Below are positions 1-14,533 of a stretch of 64,000 bases of DNA, piece after piece. Each line of letters begins with the position of its first letter. Position 1 is the first letter of the stretch. This stretch comes from Linanthus parryae (taxonomy: Eukaryota > Streptophyta > Magnoliopsida > Ericales > Polemoniaceae): positions 48,073,321-48,137,320 of the forward strand of contig JALGPY010000002.1 in the NCBI GenBank assembly GCA_023055425.1, in the 5' to 3' direction. The notes under the pieces were generated by a model. That model worked only from the letters and a program-made list of their open reading frames with translations, did not search any database and had not been told where the DNA came from. The translations under genes and the position numbers were made by a program.

Positions 1-415
1 ACACCACTTGTCCCCACACACCTGAACAAAATGGAAAGCTGGAGAGGAAGCATAGACATTTGGTAAAAATTGCAGTCACTCTACTCGTTCATGCTCATAT
101 TCCTAACACTTATTGGCTAGATGCTCTCATGACTGCAAATTTCTTCACCAACAGAATGCCAAAGAAGTCACTAAAATTCTTGCCTCCTTTTCATTTTCTT
201 TTCTCAACACCAGCTCAAGGTCTTTGGTTGCTTGTGCTATCCTTGCCTCAAGCCTTACACTTCATCCAAGTTAACCCCTAAATCCGCATCCTGTGTGTGT
301 CTTGGCTATTATCTACAACCAGAGGCTACAAATGTCTTGAGATTAACACTAGAGTAGTCTATGGGTCTAGACATGTCGATTTTCATGAATCTGTCTTTGC
401 TTTGAATGATCCCCA
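1..415 (+). pseudogene. Ty1/copia pol remnant (integrase C-terminal part)
   Basis: Frame 3 from the window edge reads a typical copia integrase end: the PHTPEQNG motif followed by a basic LERKHRH stretch that contains the third acidic residue of the DDE triad, then the VTLLVHAHIPNTYW and TNRMP region. The frame closes at 281. A second frame from about 297 continues with GYKCL and YGSRHVDFHESVF, which match the conserved GY(K)CL and SRHV(x)F positions after the copia integrase core. At least one frame change separates the two parts and nothing upstream is in the window. No LTR for this copy is recognisable. It is an old, inactive fragment. Confidence 0.75.
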
Positions 416-1239
416 CATTGCTTCCCAGTTCAAACCTACCAATTATTGTACTAAATGTTCATTTTTTTCCCCCCATTTTCATGAGTACTACACCATCTTC
501 TTCGCCTGTCAATTGTCCCACCCCAGCGCCTCCACCTCCAATGCCTGCCTCTCCTTCTACAGTCATTCCCACTTCAATACCACCAAGTGTCTTCTCCTGC
601 CACCATTTCTTCCCCAGCTTCTACTTCTACTCATCAGTCATCACATGACAACCAGAGCTCATAATGGAATCAGAGTACCAAATCCCAAATACTGTCTACA
701 TGTATAGGTACTGCTAATATAGCTTTCTACATATATAGGTACTGCTAATATTATCCTCAAGTTGCCTACTTTCAGAAACAGGCTTTTGTTTCCTGTGTAG
801 ACCTTGCTATCCTTTTGGTTTTTATCTTCATTTGCTCCTTCCAATGTCATTGACTACCATATTGCCTCAGTAAAAAAGTGATTTAATTTTAACTCCATAG
901 TCCAACTATAGTTTTCATTCCTTCTCTTGTAGATAATAATTAGATAGTAGGTGATCTTCCAACAATTTTTCTATATCTTGTACAGCAACACATAAATTCC
1001 TTAAAAAGTTCGAAGAAATTGAGTCTAATAACAAGATAGTAAAACGATAAGATATAGTAAAACTGAAACGGGAATTGTAGAAACTCTAGGTTCTATTCCT
1101 TAAAAGATTTCAAATGAATGCATTTCGAAACTACTCTATTAATAGAGACCAATACTACAGTTTTCCTAATTATCATGTAGACACTTGTAGCTTTACATCA
1201 TAGATTACATCATGGCTAAGTAACAAGCCTTAATCTAGC
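416..1239. other. intergenic, no gene recognised
   Basis: AT-rich DNA following the copia remnant. The C-rich stretch at 500-640 could still be decayed copia sequence between integrase and reverse transcriptase, but no conserved motif is readable. A short duplication (CATATATAGGTACTGCTAATA-like) lies around 700-750. No promoter, RNA gene or other feature is supported. Confidence 0.4.
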
Positions 1240-1500
1240 TCAACTGAGAAATATGCATGCAACTATCAAAATATGTGTTAAGATGATGTGGATTAAAGCC
1301 ATATTTATGTTAAGTTTGATGGGTTGTGTCCTATAATTATTTAATGGTTTTGGGTCTTCTCAACTCATAAATATACATGCAATTACCAAAAACGTGTTAA
1401 GAGTTTATGGACTCGAGCTATAATCAATTTGACAGCTCGTGCCTATAATTGTTGCCATGTTTTGGGGATTCTCAACTGAGAAAAACTAGCTCAATAAGTG
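1240..1500. repeat. divergent ~112-120-bp tandem duplication
   Basis: Two adjacent blocks begin with TCAACT(G/C)A at 1240 and 1360, and a third partial copy starts at 1472. Each block contains, in the same order, ATGCATGCAA-like, a GTGTTAAGA word, a CCTATAATT word, and GTTTTGGG followed by a CTCAACT end. The copies differ at many positions and the periods are unequal (120 and 112 bp), so the duplication is old. No coding potential. Confidence 0.5.
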
Positions 1501-1843
1501 AAATATTACAACATCACACTTATAAGATGACCATCAACTCATTTCATCAACGAACGAGGGACCAAGTATAGTAAACTTTGATATACTGTCATTGATAGAC
1601 TGAAAATGAGTGGTATAATGGCTTTTAAGTACAAACAAATTCGAGAAGTTTGGTGCAACTGGACTTAAGCGGCATGACCGGTGGATTAGGTGATATAATG
1701 TAAGCCCAATGTAAATTTGCCTGGACTTCCGCAAGTATATTGTAAATTACTAATACTTGTCGTCAACGGTGAAAATTTTGGTCCAATGTTCGAACCTTAG
1801 TAACGTATTTCTTTCAACAATAACTTCTCTCTTTCATATCCCG

Positions 1844-2110
1844 TATATAAACCAAAAGGAGGCTTCCAACTCTAAACCTAAGTGAGGCGGCGCGTTAGGT
1901 TTTATGATTCATTCTAGATTGACATTCACTCACTCTCAAATAATCGCTCAATCTAGATCTCCCTATATGCCAAGTTCTTCATCATATACCATCGTTCTAT
2001 ACTGATCTATGTCGCCGGCCCTCTGAATATATTTTTATCTTTCCCCGGGTACTGGAACTGTGAATCCTTGTTCATACAGGTCAGCCGGTGAGGTATGCAC
2101 ATCTATGAAT
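1844..2110 (+). promoter_or_regulatory. candidate TATA box and non-coding first exon of an unrecognised gene
   Basis: TATATAA at 1844-1850 is followed within 100 bp by a C/T-rich stretch and then by GGTGAG/GTATGC at about 2091-2097, which resembles a plant 5' splice site. Together with the donor-like GTATGT at 2626 and the acceptor-like TTGCAG ending at 4458 this could be the 5' part of a spliced transcript. The assignment rests only on spacing and consensus-like words. Confidence 0.25.
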
Positions 2111-3477
2111 TTCACTAATTTTGGAACTATCTATGATTATTTGCATCTTTAACCAGCTAAAAGTCCAACTTAGATTCTTGACATCTCCACAGCTCGAATC
2201 AGATATTTTCCTGGGGGAAAATTTGGTGAAGTTTCTTGTATTCAGGCAAAGACAAGGGTGTTATTTACTCAAATTGTAGTCTTCACTTATTTTGCACTAA
2301 GTTTCTTAATTTAATTGACAGAAATCTTAGTTTGTAAAGCTAACGTGGTTTGCAGAAATGATCTTTATACAGTAGTAAATTGTTTATCTTACAGGGACTG
2401 AAATGCGACATCTTTTTCATCTTCAATTCCTACTTCTTTCTATTGAAAAGGTCTTTTGGGGGAATTCCTTATTTTTTTTTACATAATTGGAGTGTTTATT
2501 GCAAGTATCTTTTTCAGATGTATCTAGTTTGTTTCAAATACTTCAGGTTCGTTTCAAATACTTCAAATGCATTATTTGTGATGGCAGGACAAGCAGCAAC
2601 TTGAGCTGAACTTGGGGCACCATGGGTATGTATCTGTCCTCTCTGGTCATGGTTGAAAAATTAGTTCTGGTTCAAATTAATTGTGCTATTTCATGATTGT
2701 TTCTATTCTTAATGTTTTTGGTGCGTGTTTTCTTCCCCCCCCCCCCCCCCTTTTTTTTTGAGGTAAGAATTTTCTTTTATGTAAAGAAAATATGAGGTTT
2801 TCGAACAATTTTAATTAAGAAATTTCTCAATTAAGAATTGTGTCCTAGAATTGCTATCTAAGATATTACACGTGTTCTTTTGGGTACAAATTACAATCAT
2901 ACTTCTTTTCATAGAAGATATCTCTTTTGGTCATAACAGAAAAAAATAAACAATTACTACTTCTTTCTAAAACTAGCAACTTAGAACATGTTTGGTAAAC
3001 GCATATTTTCTGATTCAGAGTACGTAGATCTTAACGTAAGTCTCCTAGACTGGTGGGCGGTGGCTGTTCCTCAGCTGTTTTAAGGATTTCCTTCTAATAA
3101 AAAGAAATTCTATCTAGTATGAGTCGAAACTATACGGTATAAGTTTGATCTATATTAAAATTTCCTACTCTAAGAACTAAATTAAAGCAAGAATACACTC
3201 CATCAGAGAAAATCTTGCTTCTATAGAACAAACAATTTGTATACAAGTTAGGAGATTCTTAGAGTGGCTTGAAAGTATAGAAATCTTATAATTTTTAGCT
3301 AAAATTTAGTTGTTGCTGAGTGAAACTGGCTGGAAATACACATTTTATTCCAATTGGATTCAAATCCAGGGTGTCAAAATGCACTTACTCCATGAAAAGT
3401 GTCTACAAGATAGTTCATCAGATTCCAAATTCGACTCTCCTATTAGGAATAGGATATGATTTCTTCGACGTAATCAA
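2111..3477. other. AT-rich stretch, possible introns; poly-C/poly-T tract
   Basis: No recognisable coding sequence. A homopolymer tract (14 C then T) sits at about 2737-2759. At 2622-2625 there is ATGG immediately followed by GTATGT, a possible one-codon coding start at a splice donor. If spliced to 4459 it would stay in the frame of the ORF there. This remains speculative. Confidence 0.3.
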
Positions 3478-3486
3478 AAAAATGTA
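3478..3486. repeat. 9-bp target site duplication, left copy (AAAAATGTA)
   Basis: AAAAATGTA directly precedes the left terminal inverted repeat of the Mutator-type MITE and recurs exactly at 4259-4267 after its right end. A duplication of 9 bp is the hallmark of Mutator-like transposition. Confidence 0.85.
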
Positions 3487-4258
3487 GGCTAAATTGCATG
3501 GGTGGTACCCATAGTTTGGTTTTATTGTGGATTAGGTACCCACAGTTTCAATTGCAGCATCCACAGTACTCATACTATCAATTTGTTGCAACAACGGTAC
3601 CCACCGTTAACTTTCCATTTGTATGTTGGATGGAAATATGTAAAAAGACTAGTGTGCCCCTAATTTTCAACCCTACCATTTTGTAAATAGCTTTTTTTTA
3701 TATAGAATATTGAATTGATTGATTTATTCATTTATTTTAATATGTATATACATATATGTACAAAGTTACTTGTCATAGTAATGGTTAAAATTTTAATACT
3801 TTTTCTCACAAGTCTAAATTTTAGAAAATTATAATTATGTTAAATTTACTTGTTTACTTGTCATAGTAATAATTCATAAATTTATTTTCACTTTTTCCAT
3901 TGAACGAAATATTTATCATGATAACTTGAACTTTTAGTAAATATATGTATTTTTTTTTTTTTGAAACTATATGATTTTACTTTAATATATAAGTAATAAT
4001 TAAATTTTTAAAATTGATGTTATGTACAATTTTTAAATAAGAAAGTAAATTTGACAATTTTGTAAGAAAGTAGAGTAAAAATGAGGGGCACACTAGTCTT
4101 TTTACATATTTCCATCCAATATATGGATGAGAAGTTAACAGATGGTACCACCGTTGCAACAGATTGAAAGTATGGGTACCGTGGACGCTGTAATTGAAAT
4201 TCTGGGTACCAAATTAACACAAAATCCTAATTATGGGTACCGCCGATGCAATTTGGCC
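3487..4258. mobile_element. Mutator-type MITE (non-autonomous MULE) with long terminal inverted repeats
   Basis: The element is 772 bp. Its left end (3487 to about 3665) is the imperfect reverse complement of its right end (about 4080 to 4258). Both begin GGC(T/C)AAATTGCAT and contain GGTACCCATA near the tip, a TTGCAACA word inside, and AAAGACTAGTGTGCCCCT at the inner edge. The core (about 3666-4079) is very AT-rich and codes for nothing. Perfect 9-bp duplications flank it. TIRs of roughly 180 bp plus a 9-bp duplication fit the Mutator superfamily. TIR divergence of perhaps 20 percent suggests an old insertion or an old family. Confidence 0.88.
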
Positions 4259-4267
4259 AAAAATGTA
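4259..4267. repeat. 9-bp target site duplication, right copy
   Basis: AAAAATGTA immediately after the right TIR, identical to 3478-3486. Confidence 0.85.
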
Positions 4268-4458
4268 TTTCTATTAACTGACTCGTAATGTAAAAAGTGA
4301 CATTAATAAAAAAAATCAACTACACGGCATCTCTGTTACATAAAAAATTCACTTATTCTTTATTTGGTTAGCATATCTCTTTTCAGACCCTTGCGTCTCA
4401 TGCATTTGTGATAATTCTTGGTGATAAGTACTTGAAGCTCTTTTTTGGGTGGTTGCAG

Positions 4459-4847
4459 AATGCAGAGTCCAAGTTCGCGAGGATGAGACCATTATCTTCC
4501 CAAATTTCATCATGCCAAATGGTGGCAGAGGCTACTTCTACTTGCAATTCAAAATCCGTCGAGTCACCGGGTTTTCAAGCACGCTTCTTCCTCTACAAGT
4601 CTTCATTGTTCCTCAACAGATACTGCTAGCAAATGATGACCAAGAACGAAACAGACACATGCAGGAACTGCAGGAAGTGCTCACGGACATGAGTGTACCT
4701 TCATGCCATCATTTACGGATTCTGAGTGCAATCATTTCTCGTGCAGCAACAAGCATTTCAATCGTTGCCACCAACAATAGAATCCACCGCCGCCGTCTTT
4801 TGCCTTTTGCTGTGGACATCACATTAACAGAACCACCGTCACAGTAG
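4459..4847 (+). CDS. possible exon of an unrecognised small protein
   Basis: An open stretch follows an acceptor-like TTTTTTGGGTGGTTGCAG and runs to TAG at 4845-4847. The frame encodes about 129 residues beginning near ECRVQVREDET. It is rich in I, L and R, with GGRGYFYLQFKIRRV in the first third and a His/Arg-rich patch near the end. I do not recognise a domain, signal peptide or membrane segment. Joined to the ATGG at 2622-2625 it would start M-E-C-R-V. Without splicing the first ATG is 4512. Base composition is more GC-balanced than the surroundings, which mildly supports coding. It could equally be a chance ORF or a gene fragment. Confidence 0.3.
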
Positions 4848-6075
4848 TTGACTTGTAATGTCTCTCAGCAAACTTATGTCGAATTAATTAATTGGTTCGT
4901 TTCCTTTGTGCCGGTTTGGCGACCTTATTTTAAATCACATTCGTTTCTACTCTTAGACTGGTTGAAATGCCTTAATCTTTTTCTATATTCCCTTTCACTA
5001 AAAAGGTGTTATCTTCTGGCTGTTTTTTAGTGCCACGTCTTCTCTCATTTTTTATTGGGTATGAAGAGTTCTTGATTGTCTCGGCGAGAAGAATCTTCAA
5101 TTCCAATGGTGTACGCTTTTTCTACCCAGATTGTGGATATTTGCCAAAGTATGAGCAATCACTAGACACAGCGAGTCAGCGACCATGTGCGTGTCTAAGA
5201 TTGGTAGATTCCGTAAACCTGGAATCTGATACCAGTTGTTCAAAGATCAACGTTGCAAGAGAGTGATATGAGGGATACCATGGTGTGATTTATGGCACCC
5301 ACTCACTCAAAACGTTAATACTGATGATGATTTATGCTCTAAGTCCGACTATATCACTATTCTTAAGTAGGATAACTTGTGCAAACTAACTTAGACCCAG
5401 AACACGGCCTGACCCACAATAACCACACCTGTAATCACCGCTTCATCAATCATCCAATTCGATCCAGCCAACACCACATACACAACCACCCACATGGCCA
5501 CAACCGACTCAATTCCCAAATCCAACATCCCTATCAGCCATAGATGGTGTTTAGCTGTACGGATTTAATCTGGTGAGTAGTGTTAGCCGGCGAGAGCAAC
5601 GGCCCTTTACTGTGGTGCTGTGGTGCTATCTATGATTATTCATTTTTAGGATCTTCGAGAATAGCAGCACAAGAATTGGCTCCTTAAGTTATTCATTTTT
5701 CGAATTATTAGCTCTAGATACAATAGCGTGTTGGTGTCCTGTTATCTAGTTCGATTATATCAGATAAATAAGAAAATCATTAATCTTTTTCAATTTATCA
5801 GTTCAATAAAATGTTGTCTTCCCTATAAACTGGATGCCCTTAGACTTCAGATTCACATTTTTAGCTCTATTTTGTTGTTGACTTTTTCCACTATTTCTCA
5901 GTGATCCTAGTGTATTCTGGTGACAGACTTCTGAAAAGAATTAGATCGGCCAACTGTAAAAGTATTCATGATCAAGTTTCTAATTATATATATTTGTAAA
6001 TGGTTATATACAATAAAAGCAAATGCATTGGATAAAACAGTACAGTGGGAGAAGGGAGAGAGCTTACACGTGTCT
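4848..6075. other. intergenic between the putative exon and the kinase gene
   Basis: No gene is supported. Short open stretches at 4848-5266 show no family similarity that I can see. TGATACCA at 5228-5235 resembles the reverse complement of a tRNA-iMet primer site, but no LTR edge accompanies it. The last ~50 bp contain the poly(A) signal of the kinase gene on the minus strand. Confidence 0.4.
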
Positions 6076-6081
6076 TTTATT
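6076..6081 (-). terminator. poly(A) signal of the FGGY kinase gene
   Basis: TTTATT on the plus strand reads AATAAA on the minus strand, 47 bp downstream of the kinase stop codon. This is a normal distance for a plant near-upstream element. Confidence 0.5.
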
Positions 6082-6127
6082 TTTCGCGCATGCTTTGTAT
6101 AGAAGCATGTCAATTATCGACTTTCTT

Positions 6128-10007
<3,880 letters not shown>

Positions 10008-10946
10008 GTCTTGGGTGGTGTTCCTGCTTCGTTTACCGATAAGGGAAATTAAATGCGAAGGGGAGGAGATGGTGAATGTGACGTGGATAATAGTTAAAGT
10101 GTATAAATGTCCCCCTACTTTGCGTTAAGTGCAATACAACCCTGTAGTTTAAACAAAGACAGGCCATGTTTCTTCCAACTTTTTTATGCAGCTTTTGGAT
10201 TAAAATAAATAAAAAAAATCTAAAGGTTTGGAAATATTAAAATTCTGAAGCTTGATAGATTGGGTAGTTTATTAGGTTGCTATTGGATTTTCAGATTGTG
10301 TTTACCATCACAAATAACAAGAGCTTTGTTATAAAGAAAAAGGAAGTATTCCATCTATAAACATCTCTCGTCGAGTAGTCATTGTTCCAATCAATGTACA
10401 GAAAAATAAAATATTTTTCATGTTGGACGAGACAGTTTAAGGCTGACGACCAGAATATTTAAGAACCCATACTAAATGATTAGTAAACATGTTTAAATTT
10501 ATGATATCTCATATTTCATTCGCCGAGCTTCCCATTTCGAGTCTGATTATCAAAGGTCTCTTCAAGCACGCACCTTCAAAAGGAGTAGGAAGTTCCTTTA
10601 TATATTTCCCATTTGAGTGCCCTTCTCTTGGTTGAATGTCTCTTTGCTTTTTTCTTTTTTGCTCCGTATGAGCAATTTAGTTCGAATCTCAACATTCTCG
10701 AGATAGGATTCCCTTAGCTCTTCTCAGGCTTTGAAATGAGTTTGATTTCTCTGCAGGTATGACTCATGCCACTATAGCTAGGTGTATGGGGCCCTATGAT
10801 ATAACATAAGTATCTATGCTTTGACCAATACCTATGTACTATCTTTCTTGTCGGTCTCAAGGTTCCGCAAGCCATCTGGAATCAATAATTTAACCTAATT
10901 TTATTTGTATTTAGGGCTAGACCATCCAATCTGGGCGGGTCGCTCG
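10008..10946. other. upstream region of the kinase gene, no other gene
   Basis: Contains the divergent promoter side of the minus-strand kinase gene (immediately above 10007) and AT-rich intergenic DNA. No strong TATA word was identified for the kinase, as is common for plastid-protein genes. Nothing else recognisable before the retrotransposon edge. Confidence 0.4.
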
Positions 10947-10947
10947 T

Positions 10948-10952
10948 GTGAC
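10948..10952. repeat. target site duplication of element A, left copy (GTGAC)
   Basis: GTGAC immediately before the first 952-bp LTR, repeated exactly at 61846-61850 after the third LTR. It is absent around the middle LTR. Confidence 0.9.
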
Positions 10953-11904
10953 TGTAGACACGCAAAATTTGTGACCAATCAAATAGTGCCATGTGTCTAT
11001 TATTGCATAATTAAAAGGTGGGATCAAATAGCACTCACTGTCAAATTGCTACCCTTAAGCAATAATTAATAAGAGGATTAAACTGTAAATGTGATAAATC
11101 CTTATTTATAAGCAAGGACTGCTTATGGCGACGCCATGTCACTACATGACACGGCTACAAGTCAGCAACCTCAGCCAATAGTGTTGTGCCACTTGTCAAA
11201 ATGATGCAGCTATCAAGCCTAGCAAGTTCGGCCAATCATCTTGCGCCACTTGTCAAGTTGATGCAGAAAATAAATAAATAAATAAATAATTATATTTATT
11301 TTCTACCTTGGCCAACAAGCCAGCCCATGCCTATATAAAGGGATCACCTCAGGCATATGGGAGACACAATTACATCTTGCAAGAAGGAGAGAGCTCTGAA
11401 GATCAAGCTTTTCAAGCCCCGACGAGTTCATCCATCATCAAGATCATCATCATCAAGCTCTTCGAAGTTCTTCATCAAGTTCTTCGAAGATCATCATCGA
11501 GTTCCTCAAGTCGTTGAAGATCTCCATCCACGTTCTTCAAGACACTCGAAGATCTTCAAGCCGTTCTTCGTGTTCTTCAAGGCGTTCATCGCGTTCTTCA
11601 TCAACATCGAAGACATTCATCCGTCCGATCCGAGATCAAGCCTCTAAAGCCCTCGTTTGGCGTTTGTGTTCTTCGAGACCTTCGTCGCGTTCTTCGTCAA
11701 AATCAAAGGCCGCTCATCCGTTCGATCCGAGATCAAGCTGCTAAGCCCTCGTTCGAAGTTTCAGGAGAAGAATCAGGGGATTTAATTTCTGTTTAGAAAT
11801 TTATTATCAGAGATTGTAATCCACTTCATCAAAACATCAATAAAATATATTTGTTTCACCGAATTTCTCGCTTTTATTTCCATTAGCATAAATTTGTGTG
11901 TACA
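10953..11904 (+). repeat. element A, LTR 1
   Basis: 952 bp, TG...CA ends. Contains TATATAAA at 11332-11339 and AATAAA at 11839-11844, which give an approximate U3/R/U5 layout. An AAAT microsatellite lies at about 11268-11290. The R/U5 leader (about 11400-11720) is built from repeated TTCTTC, TTCGAAG and CATCATC words and makes spurious Ser/Arg-rich reading frames. I see no difference from LTR 2 and two from LTR 3. Confidence 0.93.
11332..11339 (+). promoter_or_regulatory. TATA box of element A LTR 1
   Basis: TATATAAA, 380 bp into the LTR and about 500 bp before AATAAA. Same position in LTR 2 and LTR 3. Confidence 0.7.
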
Positions 11905-11909
11905 AATTT

Positions 11910-11927
11910 TGGCACGCCCAGTGGGAC
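11910..11927 (+). other. primer binding site of element A, unit 1
   Basis: TGGCACGCCCAGTGGGAC begins six bases after the LTR end and starts with TGG, as expected for pairing with a tRNA CCA end. It partly resembles sites assigned to tRNA-Arg in the Tat lineage, but the acceptor-stem part does not match perfectly. The primer tRNA is left open. Confidence 0.7.
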
Positions 11928-11970
11928 ATCTCTGCCCCTCATCGCTTCTCCTCACGTACAAGTGTTCGTG

Positions 11971-13687
11971 ATGTCTCCTACAAAGAACAACGAACTTCCA
12001 TCTCTCAAGGCTGGAGACGCCAAGTCTTCAACTTCAGAATCAAACTCCGGAACCCAAATCACTGGTCCAATAACTCGTAGTATGGCTAAGGCCATAAAGA
12101 ATCTCACAGCTGCAGGGGGCAGTCAAGATGGTTCGCTAGATGTTGCCTCACAGAAGTCAAAGTCACGTGTCCCCACCCCTCAAGAGTCTTCTACTGCCAA
12201 TAAGTCTTGCGAAGAAAGTTGCAAAAGCAACTCTAAATCCGGCACTAAGAGTAGTAACCATCAACCAACATGTGATCATGATGATGATATTAGCATGCAT
12301 GTCATGACTACTAGTACGGTTCCCATCGAAGAGCAAGTTGCAAACCTCACCAAGGGCTTTGACGACTTAAAGAAGATTGTGGAAGAACGTGATGTGCAAC
12401 TTGCAAAGTTAATAAACAAGCTCGAGAGTCGTGAAGAAGCAAGTCAGGTGTTCGAACACACCCCTAAGCCTCCGGAAGAAGCGAGAACAACAAACAGCGG
12501 GCAAGACGCACGACCTAGTGTACAATTGTCAGCCAATGGTTCCATTCCTCTCGATCAACTGCAAGAGATCATCCTAAACACCATGAACGGGAAGCCTGGA
12601 GTACCGTCAACGTCATCTAAGTCCTACGTTAAGCCTTACACAGAAAGAATCGAGAAGTTAAGCATGCCAGACGGTTACAATCCTCCTAAGTTCCAACAAT
12701 TCTCGGGCAAAGGAAACCCTAGGCAACATGTTGCCCACTTCATCGAGACATGTAACAACGCTGGAACCGATGGAGACCTTCTCGTGAAGCAATTTGTTAG
12801 GACCCTTAAAGATGATGCCTTCGACTGGTATGGTCAGCTGGAACCGAGGTCTATTGATAGTTGGGGGCAAATGGAGCAGGAATTTCTCAACCGTTTCTAC
12901 AGCACACGACGTACTGTCAGCATGGTTGAATTGACTAACACTCGCCAATGGAAAGACGAAAAGGCCATTGACTACATCAACCGCTGGAGGAACTTGAGTT
13001 TAAACTGCAAGGATCGTCTTTCCGAAGGTTCAGCAATCGAGATGTGCATCCAAGGTATGCATTGGGGGTTAAGGTATATACTTCAAGGAATCAGGCCAAC
13101 ATCATTCGAGGAACTTGCTACGCGTGCCCACGACATGGAGCTTAGCATCGCATCTAACGGGAGCCAAGGACCACCTCCTTTTGACGCGTGGAAGGGAGGA
13201 CATAGGGAGGACAATCGCAAAGGTGGGAAGTTCACCATCAAATCCAACAAAAAGGAGTCCATGGCCGTCACTACGACACCCGTGAAGCTCTCAAGCAAGG
13301 CAAAGAATAATAACGCCGACCAAGTTAATTCCACCGCAATGAATTTAAGGTCTAGACCAACACTCAAGGAGTTGCAGGCGAAGGTATACCCATTTGCAGA
13401 TAGCGAAGTTCCTACGATGCTCGAGCAATTGATGGAGATGAAGATTCTTGCACTTCAAGACTCGAAGCGACCCGAAGAAGCCAACAAGGTGAATGATCCC
13501 AATTATTGCAAATTCCATCGCTTGCTTGGTCATCCTACGACAAAGTGCTTTGTTCTCAAGGAAAAGATCATGCAACTTGCAAGAGAAGGGAAGATTGTCT
13601 TGGAAGAAGAAGTTGATGCAGCAACAACACATATGACCTCCATATCCCTTGAACCCGAGTCGAATGTTTCAGGATCTCAAGAGATAA
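11971..13687 (+). pseudogene. gag: element A unit 1: gag, interrupted by element B
   Basis: Start chosen at ATG 11971, the first ATG after the primer site (upstream in-frame sequence is LTR). The N-terminal third is Ser/Lys-rich with a short acidic, coiled-coil-like stretch (VANLTKGFDDLKKIVEERDV). The retrotransposon gag domain spans about residues 230-385 (DDAFDWYGQLEP, WGQMEQEFLNRFY, QWKDEKAIDYINRW). A variant zinc knuckle, C-x2-H-x4-H-x4-C, lies near residue 512 ([15 protein letters not shown]). The frame is open until the GATAA duplication at 13683-13687, where B splits it. The continuation starts at 27372. Unit 2 has a stop in this gene; unit 1 does not. Confidence 0.9.
13683..13687. repeat. 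target site duplication of element B, left copy (GATAA)
   Basis: GATAA before the B LTR, repeated at 27367-27371. The uninterrupted site in unit 2 has a single GATAA at 51125-51129. Confidence 0.93.
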
Positions 13688-13688
13688 T

Positions 13689-13712
13689 GATAACGCCCAA
13701 TTAGGGGTTATC
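13689..13712 (+). other. hairpin at the 5' terminus of the element B LTR
   Basis: GATAAC and CCC pair with GGG and GTTATC around the loop AATTA, with one bulged G at 13695. The same position in C folds with different paired bases. Confidence 0.65.
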
Positions 13713-13857
13713 TTTTAGCCTGATTTCACGAGTATTTGTGTCGAAATTAGCGGTTTTTGCCGGAAAATGCCTTAGAATGCCCCGGGAATCTAGAACGAGA
13801 CGTTTATTTGTACTTGCTGGATTTCTGCTTATTTCTGCTCATTTCTTGCTATATTTG

Positions 13858-13872
13858 GATATGATCGCGGGT
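13858..13872 (+). promoter_or_regulatory. U3 box shared by elements B and C
   Basis: GATATGATCGCGGGT, 170 bp from the LTR start. The identical 15-mer lies at 33959-33973, 172 bp from the start of the C LTR, and is followed in both by TTCGTGTTG within 10 bp. Candidate protein-binding site. Confidence 0.55.
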
Positions 13873-14104
13873 ATTCGTTCGTGTTGCCTTTTCAGGAACA
13901 GGTTCAGGAGGTGCATCGGGAAGCGTGCCGGGACCCAGCCGGGACCGTCTCGGGAAACGTGCACAAGACCGGGACACGACGGAAACACGGAAGAGCAGAA
14001 GAGCACCGAAGAGGCAAGCCGGGAGCATCAGGAAGAAGAGTGGGACCCAGGGGACCAGTCCTGGCCCACCAGAGGACCAAGTGGGCCCCACATACCCCAC
14101 GGCC

Positions 14105-14228
14105 TGCGTATATACGCAGGCCCTGCGTATATACGCAGCACCTGCGTATATACGCAGGCAGTGGGGAGGTGGGGGGATCTTGGTTGGGCCCTGGTTGCGT
14201 ATATACGCAGCCCTTGCGTATATACGCA
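14105..14228 (+). repeat. palindrome cluster in element B U3 (5 x TGCGTATATACGCA)
   Basis: Perfect 14-bp palindromes at 14105-14118, 14124-14137, 14143-14156, 14196-14209 and 14215-14228. The first three are spaced 19 bp apart and the last two 19 bp apart. The cluster ends 82 bp before the TATA box. The 3' LTR has the same five at 26182-26305. Confidence 0.9.
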
Positions 14229-14309
14229 GCCAGTTTGACTTTTTACAAAGACGGTGGACCGATGGCATATTCCGTAATTTCGAGCACGAGCGTTTTCAGG
14301 AAACAGCAC

Positions 14310-14317
14310 TATTTAAA
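14310..14317 (+). promoter_or_regulatory. TATA box of element B 5' LTR
   Basis: TATTTAAA in the context CACTATTTAAAGACT. The C LTR has TATTTAAG in a similar context at 34493-34500. Confidence 0.6.
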
Positions 14318-14510
14318 GACTCGTCCAGACTCATTTTGGAGACACGAAGGACACAGCACAATTCACAGCACACCCGAAGGCCAAGTCGGAGCATTCACGG
14401 AGAGCACGAAAGCGCGATTCGAGATTCGAAGACTTAGTTTGATTTCGTTCTCTCTCTTTATATTCAGAAACTGCGTTTTGTATTATGTCTAGTCGTAGCT
14501 AAACTTTTCA

Positions 14511-14533
14511 CCTAGGTTCTCGGTGAACCTAGG
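14511..14533 (+). other. 9-bp stem-loop in the transcribed part of the element B LTR
   Basis: CCTAGGTTC pairs perfectly with GAACCTAGG around the loop TCGGT. It lies about 200 bp after the TATA box, so it would be in the RNA leader. A second copy is in the 3' LTR at 26588-26610. Confidence 0.6.

Noticed and set aside
5228..5235. TGATACCA as the reverse complement of a tRNA-iMet primer site of a minus-strand element
   Set aside because: Only eight bases match and no LTR end or polyprotein is nearby.
11308..11744. Overlapping Ser/Arg-rich open frames in the element A LTR, also in LTR 2 and LTR 3
   Set aside because: They are translations of a TTC/CATC/CTTCGAAG-rich leader in several frames at once, with no domain. 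They lie in an LTR and repeat with it.
12658..13632. Minus-strand frames opposite element A gag, repeated in unit 2
   Set aside because: They mirror the codon structure of gag and carry no independent signature.
14105..14228. Regularly spaced short palindromes resembling a CRISPR array
   Set aside because: Spacers are only a few bases, no cas genes, and the setting is a plant LTR.
13738..14492. Four overlapping open frames (up to 203 codons, both strands) in the element B LTR
   Set aside because: The palindromes read open in both strands and give repeated CVYTQ or LRIYA peptides. They recur in the 3' LTR and have no gene features.
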